Under the pieces are notes generated by a model that did not search any database, was not told where the DNA came from, and saw only the letters and a list, made by a program, of their open reading frames with translations. Shown piece by piece: positions 17,233 through 26,679 of a DNA stretch of 47,713 nt. The DNA is from Enterobacterales bacterium (lineage in GTDB: Bacteria > Pseudomonadota > Gammaproteobacteria > Enterobacterales > Kangiellaceae): contig JAUZSK010000062.1 of the NCBI GenBank assembly GCA_030949565.1, positions 1 to 47,713 of the forward strand, read 5' to 3'. A program made the position numbers and the translations under genes. Every line of letters begins with the position of its first letter. Position 1 is the first letter of the stretch.

Positions 17233-18665
17233 TTATTTTATTTTTTTGAGGTTGTAGATACGATCGAGGTACTTAGTTTCTTGGTTTAACTGTAGTGGTA
17301 ACAGCGGAGTGACTGAAACGCCGTTAAGTTTGCTTTGATAATATTCGCCATTCTTTTTAAAGTAGCTTAGTCCAGATACATCGTGAATGATATAGGGCTT
17401 ACCATTTTGCAGTCCCAAAAACATCATTACATGGCCAGGAATATAAATAAGATCACCTACTTCTAATTTTTCAAGTTGGTTTAGTTTTTCTAACTTAGAA
17501 GTATGCTTGTTAAAATGAATATTATATCCCTGTTCGCTTGAGGCTTGCTGCCCGGTATTTCTTGGCATTAATATACCGAAACTTTTGTATACGTCGCCCA
17601 CAAACCCTGTGCAATCTCTGGCATTAAAAGAGTGTCCCCAACCGTATCTTTCACCTAAAAATTTAAAAGACTGATCTAGAATATTCTGTCGATTATATTC
17701 TAGGTAACCAATATGGACATCTTTATTACGCTGGATCATGGCTTGTTTAAATTCAAGTTGACCATATTTATTTCGTGTGGGTAAATCAACCACAAAGCTG
17801 GTATAGGTATTTTGTCCAGCAATAGTTGAAGGGATATCTTGCCGCTGAGTCAGTCTTAGTTTAACCCCCATATCAAGTTGTATTTCTGATACTTGAGGTT
17901 GGTAAGGATTAAAGGTCGTTAATACTTTATCACCAGTTATGACTAAAAAATCTTTGGCTAGATGATATTTGAAAATAGTTTCTTTTTTTACCTAATGCGA
18001 TACTATCAATGGGGACCCAAGCTGAATAATTATAGGAGGTAACAAAAGCCCATTGACCATTTAAACTGTAGTGTAAAACGACCACCACTTCTGCTGGGAA
18101 CAGTGCAGTTTCTTGAAAACGATCAAGATTGATTTCTGTCGGTGTTTTAAACACTTTATCCTGGGTAGCAAAAGAACGCATATTGGCGCGTTTGACAACC
18201 ACGGCATATTGCACGAGTTGTGTTGGCTTAATCGAGTCTAGATTAAGTTGTTTCTGATAGCGATTAAAATCTTGGTCGGTCAACTGTTTTCCATTTGCAT
18301 AAAAGCGTGCACTGGTTGGTTTTTTGCTAACCGATAATATTGTCTGTTGAATGGTTTCTTTATTGATTATCTGCGGAAATTTTTGTAAATCATTAACATA
18401 AGGATTGACTCGCATTAGACGAGAATTTCGTGTCTGTATTTGTTGCTTGCTCAACAGTGTTAAGCTTGGATTTGCAACCTTTTTGTTTCCAAAATTCTGG
18501 ATAAAGCATGGTCTCGTCTATTCCCTCGATGTCTGTTTTAAACCAACTGGCTTGACTGGTTGGTTGTGCCTTATGCTTAACCTGCTGTTTGGCGTAAAGC
18601 CCATCAATTTGGCAGGTGGCGAGAATAAAGCATAAATAGATAATTCCTTGTTTAATACCGGTCAT
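17233..18665 (-). CDS. NlpC/P60 peptidase with SH3 domains (YkfC-like), two frameshifts
   Basis: Three minus-strand frames join to about 475 residues. The start at 18665 gives a signal peptide (IIYLCFILATCQIDGLYA). A break near 18445 joins NTVEQ to QIQTRNSRLMRVNPYVND; a second, one extra A in a run of seven at about 17983-17989, joins IALGKK to ETIFKYHLAKDFLVITGD. SH3-like domains occupy the middle (RANMRSFATQD, WAFVTSYNYSAWVPIDSIAL). The C-terminal NlpC/P60 domain has the nucleophile in FNARDCTGFVGDVYKSFGI, a His in IYIPGHVMMFLGL and a polar residue region YIIHDVSG. Relatives cleave gamma-D-glutamyl-diamino acid bonds in stem peptides. It would act in the periplasm and hand L-Ala-D-Glu to the epimerase encoded next. 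Confidence 0.84.
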
Positions 18666-18737
18666 TGCTATTCACTTTGTTATGTACCTCTATAGGTTTG
18701 GTCCTAAATAGACTGAAAACATCTCGCTAGTCTTTGA

Positions 18738-18764
18738 TATAATACTTAATTGCTGAGTATTATA
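18738..18764. promoter_or_regulatory. Perfect 9-bp inverted repeat with back-to-back TATAAT
   Basis: Arms TATAATACT and AGTATTATA are separated by 9 bases. The dyad could be an operator or a pair of divergent -10 elements; no good -35 was found at 17 bases on either strand. Confidence 0.4.
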
Positions 18765-18879
18765 CCCATCTATATTTAAATTAATCTATTGCTATGTCTA
18801 ACCGCTCAAAAACAACAAAACGGTTAAAAAACAACCAAAAAAGTGGTTTTTGGCTTAAAAAAGGCTAATTTTTTGCTAA

Positions 18880-18930
18880 AAGGAATAATAAATTATTTAC
18901 AAATGGTTTTAAAGTGTTATTTTATTCCTT
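18880..18930. promoter_or_regulatory. Spaced inverted GGAATAA sites before the receptor gene
   Basis: AAGGAATAA at 18880-18888 faces TTATTCCTT at 18922-18930. The GGAATA core is the one seen in the dyads before the MurR-like gene, so these may be sites for the same regulator, centred about 42 bp apart. Confidence 0.35.
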
Positions 18931-19007
18931 AGTCGATATAAAGGCTGGTTGACTAGTGCTAAATATAGAGCATAACTAACAAAACAACTTATTTGAGGGG
19001 AAATCAA

Positions 19008-21977
19008 ATGAAAAAATATGAATTTAAGCCGAAACGCATAACAAAGGCGACTCGAAGCGCTTTATGGTTATCGTGGAAATCGGTTTCTAGCATAATGCTA
19101 GCGGGTGCTCTTTTTTGTGCACCGGCTCAAGCGGTACAAATGGGTGGCATTAAAGGTAAAGTATCTGGTGGTGCTAATAGCGGTGTAACCGTTACTGCAA
19201 CCAGTAATGTCATGCCTAAAGCAAGAAGTGTTGTGACCAATGCTGATGGTAGTTACTCATTACCGCTTTTGATTCCCGGTACTTATGAGCTGACTTTTAC
19301 TGGTGCTGACGGCAGCGAAAAGAAGGTGACGGTTGAAGTTTTGCTTGATCATACTTCTAAAATCGATATGTCACTGGCAGCAGCGTCTAGCGACAATGTG
19401 CTACAGATTGTTGGTTCTTCGGTCATTGTTATTAAAGAAGGTGATTCGTCTTTAACTAATTCAATAAGCGCAAAAGATATTGCTAATTTACCGGTGGGAC
19501 AAGATTACCGCGATTTATTTAAGTTAATTCCTGGTGTTCAGTATTCAGAAAATTCGGTATTAGGCCCATCAGCCGGTGGTTCTGGTCGCGATAATAGCTA
19601 TGGGTTTGATGGTGTGGATGTTTCATTGCCGATGTTTGGTAATCTTAGCTCTGAGCCCTCAACCCACGATATTCAAAGTGTTTCGATCGATCGAGGCGGA
19701 GCCAAAGCCGTAGGATTTAACCGTTCTGGTGGTTTTGCGATTAATACTATTTCTAAATCAGGTACTAATGAGTTTCATGGTAATTTAGAATATAAAGGGC
19801 AGCCAAAGAATTTTGTGGCACGTAAAGATGATGCCACTCAAACGGCTTTTGAGAGAGATAAATCGTGGATCGTTGCTAGTTTGGGTGGTCCAATTATTGA
19901 AGATGAATTATTTTTCTATGGCTCTTATTATCGTACAACGGATAACAAAGCGAACAAAGCTAATGCTCGTGGTCCGGTAAAAGATAATGATAAATTGCGT
20001 GAAGAATATTTTGGAAAAATAACCTATGCGCCAACCGAAGATATTTTAATCAATGTTAGTTACCGAACGTCCGATAACGAAGAAGTTGGTCGTGGTGTGG
20101 GTGAATTTGACGCCGATAGTACTTCTTTCGGGGATAAATCCTATCAAGATATTTTTTCCTTTGAAGGATCTTATATTATCGATGATTATACGACTTTTTC
20201 CATGCAATATAGTAATTACGATTTAAGAACCAGTGGTCGACCTGATAATTTGTTGAATTTTACGCCGCGCCTTGGAGACGTTTTAGATGTAAATAATCTT
20301 GATCAGATTGGAGGTTTTTTTGTTCCAGCTACAGGATTTGATGCGACAGCACAACAGTTAATCAATCAGTATGGTTGGATTGATGCTAATGGTGTTAGGC
20401 AGGGAGATGGCCAAGTTGGGGTTGCAACTACTATAAACGATCAAGATTTTTTCCGTGATGGTTTCGAGATGGCATTAGACCACGAGATGGATATTGGCAA
20501 TACATCCCACCGTATGCATGTTGGTTTTAAATGGTCTGACGGTACTGAAGTATTAAGCAGAGGTTCTAACGGTTGGGGAGGAATCCGTTATATTGGTGGA
20601 ACAGAAATGGCCTCTGATGGTGTAACACCTATTTATTATCGTGCGATCACTCAACAAATGAGTTTGCAAGATGCTAATGGTGCTTCTACGCCAGGTATTA
20701 CTTCTCGTACTGAATCATTTAACTTTGAGTTTAATGATACCATTGAAGATGGTGATTTCACTTATAATCTCGGATTGTTGATCAGTCATGATGTGCTTTA
20801 TGGTCAAGGTTTGAAGGCAAATTCTGCTAACGTCTCTGGTTTTGAATTAGCGCCAGGTCATGAATATGAAATGTACTCAATAGACTGGAAAGATATGATT
20901 CAACCGCGCTTAGGTGTTATATGGCAATTTGATGAGGTTAGTACGGTTTTTGCTAATTTTGCCAGTTATAATCCAGAAGCCAGTTCGCTTGCTCGTGCAG
21001 CATCTTGGGCTCGTAACACACGAAAAACTTTAAATGTGGATTTTGATATCAACGGCAATTTAATTGAGTCACAAGGTCGTCCTGGATCATCGGGTAAATT
21101 TTTCCAGAAGGGTATGAAGCCTCGTCGTATCAATGAATTAACATTCGGCTACACTAAGGCGGTTACTGAGCAACTCTATGTACGAGCTCATTTACGCCGT
21201 CGTGAAGGTGCACATTTTTGGGAAGATACATGGAACTATTCTAGAGACTATGGAACTTACGGCCCCTGGGGTGGTGTACCAGAGCATTTAAGAAATGCGG
21301 GTCCTTATATTCCAGAATTACCGGCATACCGCGCAGAAGTGGGTGGTTCCTCTTATGTTATTGCTGAGTTAGATGATGCCTATACTTCTTACAATGAGTT
21401 TAGTGTTGAAGCGGAATATAAAGAAGATAACTACTACCTGAATGCTTCTTATGTTTGGAGTCACTACTATGGTAACTTTGACCAAGATAGTGTTAGTGGA
21501 AATGTTGATGCTAACTTGTTTATTGGTTCTTCAAGCCTTGCTGATGGCCGGGGTCGTCAGTTGTGGGACGGTAAAGAAGGTAATCTTCTTGGTGATAAAC
21601 GTCATTTATTTAAAATGTACGGTTATTACACGCTCGACTGGAAAGCCAACATTGGCGCTAACTTAATTTATCAATCGGGTGATGTTTGGGAACCCTGGAA
21701 TGGCCTAGCTTATGGGTATAACAGCTCAACCATTCGAAATGTTGATTCAGCCGGTAGTCGTCGTAGTCCAAGCCATTGGCAGATGGATCTAAACTACACT
21801 CAAAACTATGAATTGAATGAGAATTACAATTTGCAGTTTAGAGCGGATATTTTTAACTTGTTTGATAATCAAACCGGCTACTCGATTAATCCTTATGTCA
21901 CTAGCCCGGGTTATCAACAACCACGTCGTTTGTTTGCCCCTCGTCGTATACAACTTGCAGTTAGCATAGCCTTTTAA
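19008..21977 (+). CDS. Oar-like TonB-dependent outer-membrane receptor with carboxypeptidase-regulatory-like domain
   Basis: ATG 19008 follows GAGGGG with a 7-base spacer and is chosen over an upstream TTG at 18993. The roughly 989-residue protein has a signal peptide ending APAQA, a CarboxypepD_reg-like beta-sandwich (VTNADGSYSLPLLIPGTYEL), a plug domain (DIANLPVGQDYRDLFKLIPG; GGFAINTISKSGTNEFHG) and a long beta-barrel rich in aromatic strands, ending LFAPRRIQLAVSIAF with the terminal Phe typical of barrel proteins. Such receptors import large ligands using TonB energy. Its position, divergent from the stem-peptide genes and beside murQ and namZ, suggests uptake of peptidoglycan fragments. 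A different polymer ligand is possible; no SusD-like partner is present. Confidence 0.88.
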   Translation: MKKYEFKPKRITKATRSALWLSWKSVSSIMLAGALFCAPAQAVQMGGIKGKVSGGANSGVTVTATSNVMPKARSVVTNADGSYSLPLLIPGTYELTFTGADGSEKKVTVEVLLDHTSKIDMSLAAASSDNVLQIVGSSVIVIKEGDSSLTNSISAKDIANLPVGQDYRDLFKLIPGVQYSENSVLGPSAGGSGRDNSYGFDGVDVSLPMFGNLSSEPSTHDIQSVSIDRGGAKAVGFNRSGGFAINTISKSGTNEFHGNLEYKGQPKNFVARKDDATQTAFERDKSWIVASLGGPIIEDELFFYGSYYRTTDNKANKANARGPVKDNDKLREEYFGKITYAPTEDILINVSYRTSDNEEVGRGVGEFDADSTSFGDKSYQDIFSFEGSYIIDDYTTFSMQYSNYDLRTSGRPDNLLNFTPRLGDVLDVNNLDQIGGFFVPATGFDATAQQLINQYGWIDANGVRQGDGQVGVATTINDQDFFRDGFEMALDHEMDIGNTSHRMHVGFKWSDGTEVLSRGSNGWGGIRYIGGTEMASDGVTPIYYRAITQQMSLQDANGASTPGITSRTESFNFEFNDTIEDGDFTYNLGLLISHDVLYGQGLKANSANVSGFELAPGHEYEMYSIDWKDMIQPRLGVIWQFDEVSTVFANFASYNPEASSLARAASWARNTRKTLNVDFDINGNLIESQGRPGSSGKFFQKGMKPRRINELTFGYTKAVTEQLYVRAHLRRREGAHFWEDTWNYSRDYGTYGPWGGVPEHLRNAGPYIPELPAYRAEVGGSSYVIAELDDAYTSYNEFSVEAEYKEDNYYLNASYVWSHYYGNFDQDSVSGNVDANLFIGSSSLADGRGRQLWDGKEGNLLGDKRHLFKMYGYYTLDWKANIGANLIYQSGDVWEPWNGLAYGYNSSTIRNVDSAGSRRSPSHWQMDLNYTQNYELNENYNLQFRADIFNLFDNQTGYSINPYVTSPGYQQPRRLFAPRRIQLAVSIAF

Positions 21978-22029
21978 TCGCTAGTTAACTAAAAGTAGCT
22001 ACTTGCAGTTTAAGTAGAGCGACACTTTG

Positions 22030-22060
22030 AAATCCCTATCCTTGTGGTAGGGATTTTTTT
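22030..22060 (+). terminator. Rho-independent terminator after the receptor gene
   Basis: AAATCCCTA and TAGGGATTT form a stem closed by CC/GG around a short TTGT loop, followed by a run of T. It lies about 53 bases after the receptor stop. Confidence 0.85.
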
Positions 22061-22215
22061 GTCTGTAATATTTATCTTACTAACAATCTCCTTTTAATCC
22101 GTAAGATTTAGTCTACACTATTGATAGAAGATAAATAATAGTCGTTCAATGATTTACCTTGTATGTTTTAACGGCAATTAATTAATCAAAACAATCGGTT
22201 AGGACTAAATATTCG

Positions 22216-23090
22216 ATGAAAGAAACACCCACCTCCCTTGTTTATTACGGTAGTTTAAAAGGTGCAAAACAAATTTTAAAGCATCAGTCTTTGCCGCTTT
22301 TTATGGCGCAAGACATGCGAGATCCCTTTTACCTAGTAAAAATAGCCAATTAGGATTTGATTGCCAAGAGCTTTATGAGAGAGCCGTAAAGTATATGAGT
22401 GCCGCTATTTTTGGAAAATCAGCACCCGCTGGTAACCCCAATCATCCAGTTCAAAAAGCGATACGTCGCTGGCGAAGTGAAGATCGCTTTAAAGATGAAA
22501 CCGAAATACGAGAATCTCTTGTGGGGCTTTTACCCGCAATGGTTGAGCAAAGCTTTAACAATGCCAAAGACATCCATAAACAATGGTTAGAATATGTGGA
22601 GAATAAGCGCTTGCTACCACTTTATGAGAGTGCAAGCGATGAAGATTTGTGGTTGATTGAAGGAGATCACTATGCAGGTGTCGCGGTCAAATTTAAGTGT
22701 TTAGAAGATACTGTTTTTGAGCAGTGTTTAGCGGTTAATTATGCTCGAAAACCGGCTAAAACCATGGATATAGACACTAGTTTGGCTTTAATGGTTGGTG
22801 AATTACAAGAGCATGAACTTGATTTCAAAAAACTGCTCTTAACTCAAAGTTCTCATTTTAAAAAGCAAAAAGAATGGCGTCTTATGGTTGAACGGGAAGA
22901 GGATGACGAGTTTTGTCTTGAATTCCCTAAAGAAATATTGCAAGGTGTCTATATCGGTGTAGCTGTCTGTGAAAAGGAAGCACAAGAAATCTACAAGCTA
23001 GCGAAAAAAGCCAATCCATCGGCTACAGTATTTAAAGGCTTGTGCTCAACTCAAGAATACCAATTTCATTTTGAAAAGATGTCTGTCTAG
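22216..23090 (+). CDS. DUF2971-like protein, one frameshift
   Basis: The ATG at 22216 opens with SLVYYGSLKGAKQILKHQS, and the frame breaks near 22328, where CCCTTTTACC has four T; a fifth would restore MRDPFLPSKNSQ and join the long frame through 23090, giving about 291 residues. The start pattern (a short contact phrase, then a helix and a D-P motif) and the middle segment SDEDLWLIEGDHYAGVAVKF resemble DUF2971 proteins, which are often found in accessory and defence regions. No enzymatic function is established. It is monocistronic, faces the chemoreceptor gene and has no visible link to the sugar locus. Confidence 0.6.
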
Positions 23091-23221
23091 TTCGAACTTC
23101 TAGTCAACAATAAACAGCCAGAAAACAATTAGTCCTCTTTTCTATCCCTTTGAAATGGAGGTAAAGGATATTTAAGAAACCGCTAACTCACAAAGTCTTT
23201 TGCTAGGTACATTCGCCCAGC

Positions 23222-23248
23222 CCTAACTGGCAAAAAACAGCCGTTAGG
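23222..23248. terminator. Stem-loop between convergent genes
   Basis: CCTAACTGGC and GCCGTTAGG pair with one bulge around an A-rich loop, overlapping the stop codon of the chemoreceptor. It sits between two convergent genes, but lacks a proper T-tract, so terminator function is only possible. Confidence 0.3.
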
Positions 23249-25122
23249 ATTTAAAAATAGATAACATCTCACCCAAGCCTTTTATCATTTGATTGATTTC
23301 AGAATTAGATTCCAATAACGAAGCATTATTCGTGGTGTTTTTCTTAGAAATATCATGAATTGATTTGATATTGTTATCAATTTCACGGCTAACCGTCGTT
23401 TGCTGTTCCGTAGCGCTTGCAATACGCGTATTCATATCACTGATCTGATTGACGGCGGTTACAATTTGGTCAAGCGAGCTACCGGCTTCAGTCGATTGCT
23501 TAACGCCTTCCATTGTTTTAAGGCTACTTTCTTGCATAATCGTCACGGCTTGTTTGCTAGCCGTTTGTAACGATTCAACCATTTCTTGAATCTCTAAGGT
23601 CGAATCTTGGGTTCTGCTAGCTAACGAGCGTACTTCATCAGCCACTACCGCAAAACCCCTGCCTTGTTCCCCGGCTCTTGCGGCTTCAATCGCTGCATTG
23701 AGAGCCAATAGATTGGTTTGGTCGGCGATACCCCCTAATTTCCTCCAACACGGAGCCGATACGCTCACTATCTTTGGCGACATTTTCAATGGATTGAGAG
23801 GCTGTTTTAATATATTCAGCAATTGCATTAATGGTTTCAGAGGTTAAATCGACAATTTTTTTGCCTTCAATTGATTGGCTGTTGGCATTTTGTGCATTTT
23901 GTGCAGCCTGAACTGCATTGCTTGCGACATCCTGAATGGTACTAGACATTTGGCTCATAGCCGTTGCCATTTGTTCTGTTTGGTTTTGTTGATTTTGTAA
24001 GTCACGGCTATTATTTTCGGCAAGCTGCGACATTTCGATGGTTTTTTGATTGACTTTGTTGGAGGCGTGAGTCACATTGAATAGTATTTGCGCAATACTT
24101 TCTAGCATGTGATTGAATGATTGACCTATTTCTGCGATTTCATCCTCACCCTGAGTATCGACCCTAACAGAAAGATCGTTTTGTTTCGTGATATTTTTTA
24201 TGGTGCTACCAATAGCTTTAATTGGAGATAAAATTGATCGTGATAGCCACATCATGATCAAAACTACTAGCCCTCCTATAGCGGCGCCGAAGATCTCCGT
24301 GATCAGTATGAAACGTTCGATATTGCCAAGTTCTTGTTCCACATTGCTATTTAAGCTGACATAGAGTGAGTCTAAAGTATTTTCGACGGAATGGATTTGT
24401 TTTCTCATCTCGCCTCTAAGACCTGAACTACTATCAAGCCCTTTTTCTTTACTTTTTTCGACAAAATTATGAAAATCTTGCTGGTAAAAATCAATGATAT
24501 TTCCAAAACCCTGCTTTAGTTGATCGCTTAAGTCGCTGCTTTTAAGGTGTTGTTTAAAAAGCTTTAGGTTTTTGTTAAATTTATCGAGGTACTTAGTATC
24601 TTGCCTTAGCATAAAGTCTTTTTCATTGCGCCGCAGTTGTAGAAGGTCCGCTAATAACTGTTGATTATTATGCTTTCTTATTTCATTTTCTGTTACATGG
24701 GCTGTGTTTCTAAGGCTACCATACAAGCCTAGCTTATGGGTAAGCCCTAGCTCCTTTTGGTTGGCTACGAGGTTATTAAATGACAAAAAATAATTATCAA
24801 GTGCGGTATCGATAGTCGTTAGCGCATCACTAGCTAGTTCTACTTTGGCGACACTTATTTTTAGCTGAGTTAGATGTTGCTTTAAAAGGGCTGAATTTTT
24901 AGAGAATTTTTCTCGATACTTGAGGTCGTTGCGTGCGATAAAGTCTTTTTCATTACGTCTTAATGTAAGCATGTCCTTCTTTAAAGTAAGCAATTCAATT
25001 TGCACCTTATCAAAACGCTGGACTTTTGTTAATGTTCTTTGATTAATCAATATAATCGCAATAATAGCCATAGCTAATAGCAGGCTTGCAAGCTTAAATT
25101 TATTTTTAAGGTTTAGGTTCAT
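23244..25122 (-). CDS. Methyl-accepting chemotaxis protein with helical sensor domain, one frameshift
   Basis: After joining two frames this is a chemoreceptor of about 625 residues. A membrane helix at 11-27 and another at about 270-295 flank a periplasmic all-helical domain with two related segments ([21 protein letters not shown] and [20 protein letters not shown] share the RRNEKDF pattern), like an HBM bimodular sensor. HAMP follows ([12 protein letters not shown]), then the signalling domain with [20 protein letters not shown]. The break is at about 23738-23742, where GGGGG should be GGGG to read EEIRGIADQ. HBM sensors bind organic acids or amine ligands in some relatives. Ligand unknown here; the gene is alone on the minus strand. 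Confidence 0.88.
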
Positions 25123-25368
25123 TTTTATTTAGCTCTGATGCTTTGTTTTAACTTTAATTATAGTTAAACTTTTTTCAATTTGCTGAAAAATGACTCATAA
25201 AGCCTAGTAAATACTGCTTAAAAAATCAATTGGTTACTATTTATTTTATTTTTATCTCTTGGTGAGAAGATGGTTGTCTGTTGCTTTGAAGCATTTGGTG
25301 CTTTTATTCGTGTTAACCACTTGCTAGTATTCTTGAGTCAATTCACCTAATGAGAGGTTTTTCTGATC

Positions 25369-26538
25369 TTGCCTAAAATAGAAAATCTTGCAGTAAACAG
25401 TGCAACAATACTTTTGTTGTCCGCCTATGATGCCAAAAGCCATCAACATTGGCGTCGTCTGGTGCGACAATCACTGACAGATTATGATTGGACTCAAATC
25501 GCACTGCCCGATCGCCACTTCAGTTGGCGGATAAGAGGCAATAGTTTAACCTTTGCCTCCCAGTATCGTGAATTGTTAAGTCAAAAATATGATGCTTTAA
25601 TCGTCACCTCAATGGTCGATTTGTCTGCTTTACGAGGATTTATACCGCATCTGGCGACAATTCCAACTTTAATCTATTTCCATGAAAACCAGTTTGATTA
25701 TCCGGCTTCAGTGCCGCGGCCATTTGATGCCAACCGTCTCAATTCGCAATTGACTTCGATTTACTCCTTGCTTTGTGCCGATAAAATTCTATTTAATTCT
25801 CTATACAACCAACAAACTTTTTTTACAGGTGCTAACGCACTGATTAAAAAAATGCCTGATGGCGTTGCAAAAGGACTACTTGACGCGGCTGAAGAACAAA
25901 GCTCAGTACTTGCGGTGCCGATTAGTGATGACTGTTGGTGTAAAAGGGCAGTTCCTAACCAATCAAATTTAAAGCCGGTTGAAATTGTCTGGAATCATCG
26001 ATGGGAATACGATAAACAACCGCAAGTGTTATTTGAGGCTTTGAAGTTGTTAAAACAAGCCGAGATTCAATTTAAAATACATATTCTAGGACAGTCATTT
26101 CGTAAGGTTCCTGACTGCTTTGCTATCGCGAAGTCATTTTTAGCCGATGAGATCCTAACCTGGGGCTATCAGCCACTTGAGCAATATAGGCAAATTCTGG
26201 CGCAAGCGGATATTGTTGTCTCCACAGCAATACATGATTTTCAAGGATTGAGTATGCTTGAAGCGATGGCAAGTGGTTGCTTACCTATAGCGCCAAATCG
26301 AGTGGCTTACCCTGAGTACATTGCCAAGCAAGATCTGTATTCAGTCACCGATAAAAATCATGAAGCAGTCTCTCTATTTACGGCGCTGAAGGATAAAATA
26401 CAAATGATTGAGAATGGACGCATTAGCCATCAGCTGCGATGGGATATCAGTCACAAGATCAAACATTATTCGCAGCAAACGCTGGTCGCTCAATACCAAA
26501 CGGTTATTCAAAAACTGATTGGGATGACAAAAAAATAA
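25369..26538 (+). CDS. tRNA-queuosine alpha-mannosyltransferase-like glycosyltransferase (DUF3524/QTMAN)
   Basis: A TTG start lies 10 bases after GAGAGG. The 389-residue protein has the DUF3524 N-terminal domain (LLLSAYDAKSHQHWRRLV near residue 15, HRHFSW-like segment PDRHFSWRIRGNS, and YFHENQFDYP) and a GT4-type C-terminal domain with IVWNHRWEYDKQP and the donor-binding FQGLSMLEAMASGCLPI. This pattern is that of the GTDC1/QTMAN family, whose vertebrate member adds mannose to queuosine in tRNA-Asp. The bacterial members are plausibly glycosyltransferases acting on a modified nucleoside, but that is inferred from homology. It is a separate unit, 142 bases before the acyltransferase. Confidence 0.8.
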   Translation: MPKIENLAVNSATILLLSAYDAKSHQHWRRLVRQSLTDYDWTQIALPDRHFSWRIRGNSLTFASQYRELLSQKYDALIVTSMVDLSALRGFIPHLATIPTLIYFHENQFDYPASVPRPFDANRLNSQLTSIYSLLCADKILFNSLYNQQTFFTGANALIKKMPDGVAKGLLDAAEEQSSVLAVPISDDCWCKRAVPNQSNLKPVEIVWNHRWEYDKQPQVLFEALKLLKQAEIQFKIHILGQSFRKVPDCFAIAKSFLADEILTWGYQPLEQYRQILAQADIVVSTAIHDFQGLSMLEAMASGCLPIAPNRVAYPEYIAKQDLYSVTDKNHEAVSLFTALKDKIQMIENGRISHQLRWDISHKIKHYSQQTLVAQYQTVIQKLIGMTKK

Positions 26539-26679
26539 GATGATCCGTGCTCTAGCGGTTTGTTATGATATCAATCGCTATGCAATAAAAATATGATTAA
26601 CCCATTGTGACCGATTTATGTTATTTTGCGGTGACAGCCAATCGTATTTAAAACCTCTAATACAAACTTTTAATTCTGA

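Larger units (their letters stand above)
18666..19007. promoter_or_regulatory. Divergent promoter region between the NlpC/P60 and receptor genes
   Basis: This AT-rich gap serves both directions. It contains a perfect inverted repeat TATAATACT / AGTATTATA (18738-18746 and 18756-18764), each arm including a TATAAT that could be a -10 on its own strand, a CCAAAAA / TTTTTGG hairpin near 18833-18852, and AAGGAATAA / TTATTCCTT arms (18880-18888 and 18922-18930). A TTGACT occurs at 18949-18954 but has no well-spaced -10. The arrangement suggests joint control of the two transcription units. Confidence 0.4.
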
